NCBI GenBank assembly: GCA_022824405.1
Contig: JAJDZZ010000051.1
Location: 32,886-96,885 of the forward strand
DNA from: Opitutales bacterium
Lineage (GTDB): Bacteria > Verrucomicrobiota > Verrucomicrobiia > Opitutales > UBA2995
Direction of reading: 5' to 3'
Length of the DNA stretch: 64,000 nucleotides
Below are positions 63,247 to 64,000 of the stretch, piece by piece. Under the pieces are notes generated by a model that was given only the letters and a program-made list of their open reading frames with translations, searched no databases and had not been told where the DNA came from. Numbering within the stretch: position 1 is the first letter of the stretch; the number at the start of each line of letters is the position of its first letter. The translations under genes were made by a program, and so were the position numbers.

Positions 63247-64000
63247 TCAGGAGAAAACGCCTTTTCTCAGATCGCGCATCACCATCAACCCCGAATCCTT
63301 CAGGCCCAGCATCGGTCGGGCCCCCGATTTCCGGCGTTTTCCGAAGAGCCCCCGGTGGGTCTCGAAAATCCCATTCACGTAATCCTTAGAACCGAGAACC
63401 ATGCCATCGGTAAAATAGCGTACCCGCAACCTCAGCACCTGTCCCAGCGGCAGGGTGCCATCCGCTTCCAGCACTTTCCTGACCGTTTCGCGGTCCATCG
63501 CTTTCTGGCCTTCCCGTGAAGTTGTCGCCCCCATCAGGAACAGAATCTTACGATACTCCGACAAGGCGGCCTTCCCCGTCTTCATGGCTAGCGCACGGCT
63601 CAGTCCCTCTCGCGCTTCGATATTCCCGGCCACCGCCTCGGAGTAGCCGCAGTAACGATAGTCTTTGGGATCCTCCACCAGGCCCGCCCGCACTGGGTTC
63701 AAATCTATGTAAGCGGCCACCGCGCCCAGGCAACTCGCCGTATCCTCGATCAGCACGCTCTTGAACCGCTCCGCCCACAAGGTCCCGTAACGCCGGTGTG
63801 TGCGATTATACCAGATACTGAAGCGTTGCTTCAACTCCTTCATATACAACGATATGTCCCCCATTCGGGCCAGGAGCCTCTCCCGCTCCGCCTGCGCTTG
63901 CTCCCCTCCCTTTTTAAGGATTCCTTCAAAGGCTTCCACCCGCCCCTTCTGCCGCCCGTACAATTCGCAAAACCGGGCCATTAATTCCCCGTCATCGACT
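63247..64000 (-). CDS. REP-associated tyrosine transposase (RAYT/Y1 family), 5' end outside window
   Basis: 251 codons are visible, and the frame is open through the window edge (63999). It continues upstream of the first internal Met at 63981. The segment YMKELKQRFSIWYNRTHRRY is followed by GTLWAERFKSVLIED and AAYIDLNPVRAGLVEDPKDY. This is the C-terminal part of Y1_Tnp/TnpA-REP proteins. The catalytic HUH motif should be in the missing N-terminal part. Such enzymes nick single-stranded DNA at REP hairpins and are usually single-copy genes. The host carries many dispersed palindromic repeats in this window. Confidence 0.88.
   Translation of the reverse strand, partial: VDDGELMARFCELYGRQKGRVEAFEGILKKGGEQAQAERERLLARMGDISLYMKELKQRFSIWYNRTHRRYGTLWAERFKSVLIEDTASCLGAVAAYIDLNPVRAGLVEDPKDYRYCGYSEAVAGNIEAREGLSRALAMKTGKAALSEYRKILFLMGATTSREGQKAMDRETVRKVLEADGTLPLGQVLRLRVRYFTDGMVLGSKDYVNGIFETHRGLFGKRRKSGARPMLGLKDSGLMVMRDLRKGVFS

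Overview
The window most resembles a chromosomal piece from a free-living member of the Verrucomicrobiota (PVC superphylum), possibly Opitutae-like. The taxon is inferred from gene content, not from a marker tree. The pointers are a PVC-type large dehydrogenase fused to an SGNH hydrolase, three formylglycine sulfatases, Tat-exported enolase-superfamily and Gfo/Idh enzymes, DUF1080 and HEAT appendages, and divergent forms of DnaG, Mrp and Dxs. No rRNA or tRNA gene was seen.

Layout. 1-7.0 kb: a minus-strand degradative block (SGNH/PVC dehydrogenase cut by the window edge, enolase-superfamily enzyme, sulfatase) and a TolB-like protein. 7.1-13.3 kb: Mrp ATPase, L33, a PTS-EIIA/diadenylate cyclase fusion, a lone NuoA, a DUF362-like protein and a TPR lipoprotein. 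13.3-25.5 kb: a housekeeping core of dnaG-rpoD, tatA, mreBCD-mrdA, tsaD, ffh and rpmB. 25.6-43.5 kb: mixed metabolism and envelope genes (alpha/beta hydrolase, cupin, D-2-hydroxyacid dehydrogenase, BASS transporter, murJ, FmdB-type protein, prenyl synthase, MscS channel, hemW, M48 protease, xseB, dxs, hemF-hemE). 43.7-54.6 kb: a secreted beta/gamma-crystallin protein and an RND efflux system whose outer-membrane factor is separated from its adaptor by a cobalamin-type binding protein and a small membrane protein. A decayed second copy of the adaptor 5' end remains at the break. 54.7-56.8 kb: a RelBE-type toxin-antitoxin pair and a DegP/HtrA protease. 56.9-63 kb: a second degradative block (HEAT-repeat sulfatase, Gfo/Idh oxidoreductase, sulfatase with a DUF1080-like tail). 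63.2 kb to the end: a REP-associated (RAYT/Y1) transposase cut by the window edge.

The most distinctive large-scale property is a mosaic of intergenic repeats, found in at least twelve gaps. Short modules recur in both orientations: GATCAC-type oligomers, a CTCTTAGCGGTCTT module, an AGCCTTCAGCC module, a CCTAATT module ending in a GGCGC palindrome, a TTTGTGCC/TCTGTGCC tandem followed by a hairpin, and a CTACC...GGTAG double hairpin. In several genes the repeat has become the 3' end of the reading frame, giving shared tails such as ARQLGI or KKG, or has been placed in front of the start codon. A RAYT-type transposase in the same window is a plausible mobiliser of at least the palindromic modules.

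A separate 277-bp element at 58886-59162 has 12-bp perfect terminal inverted repeats starting GTAA and an exact 8-bp target duplication, as expected of an IS66-type MITE. The strongest candidate for an unusual regulatory protein is the EIIA/diadenylate cyclase fusion at 8.8-10.2 kb.
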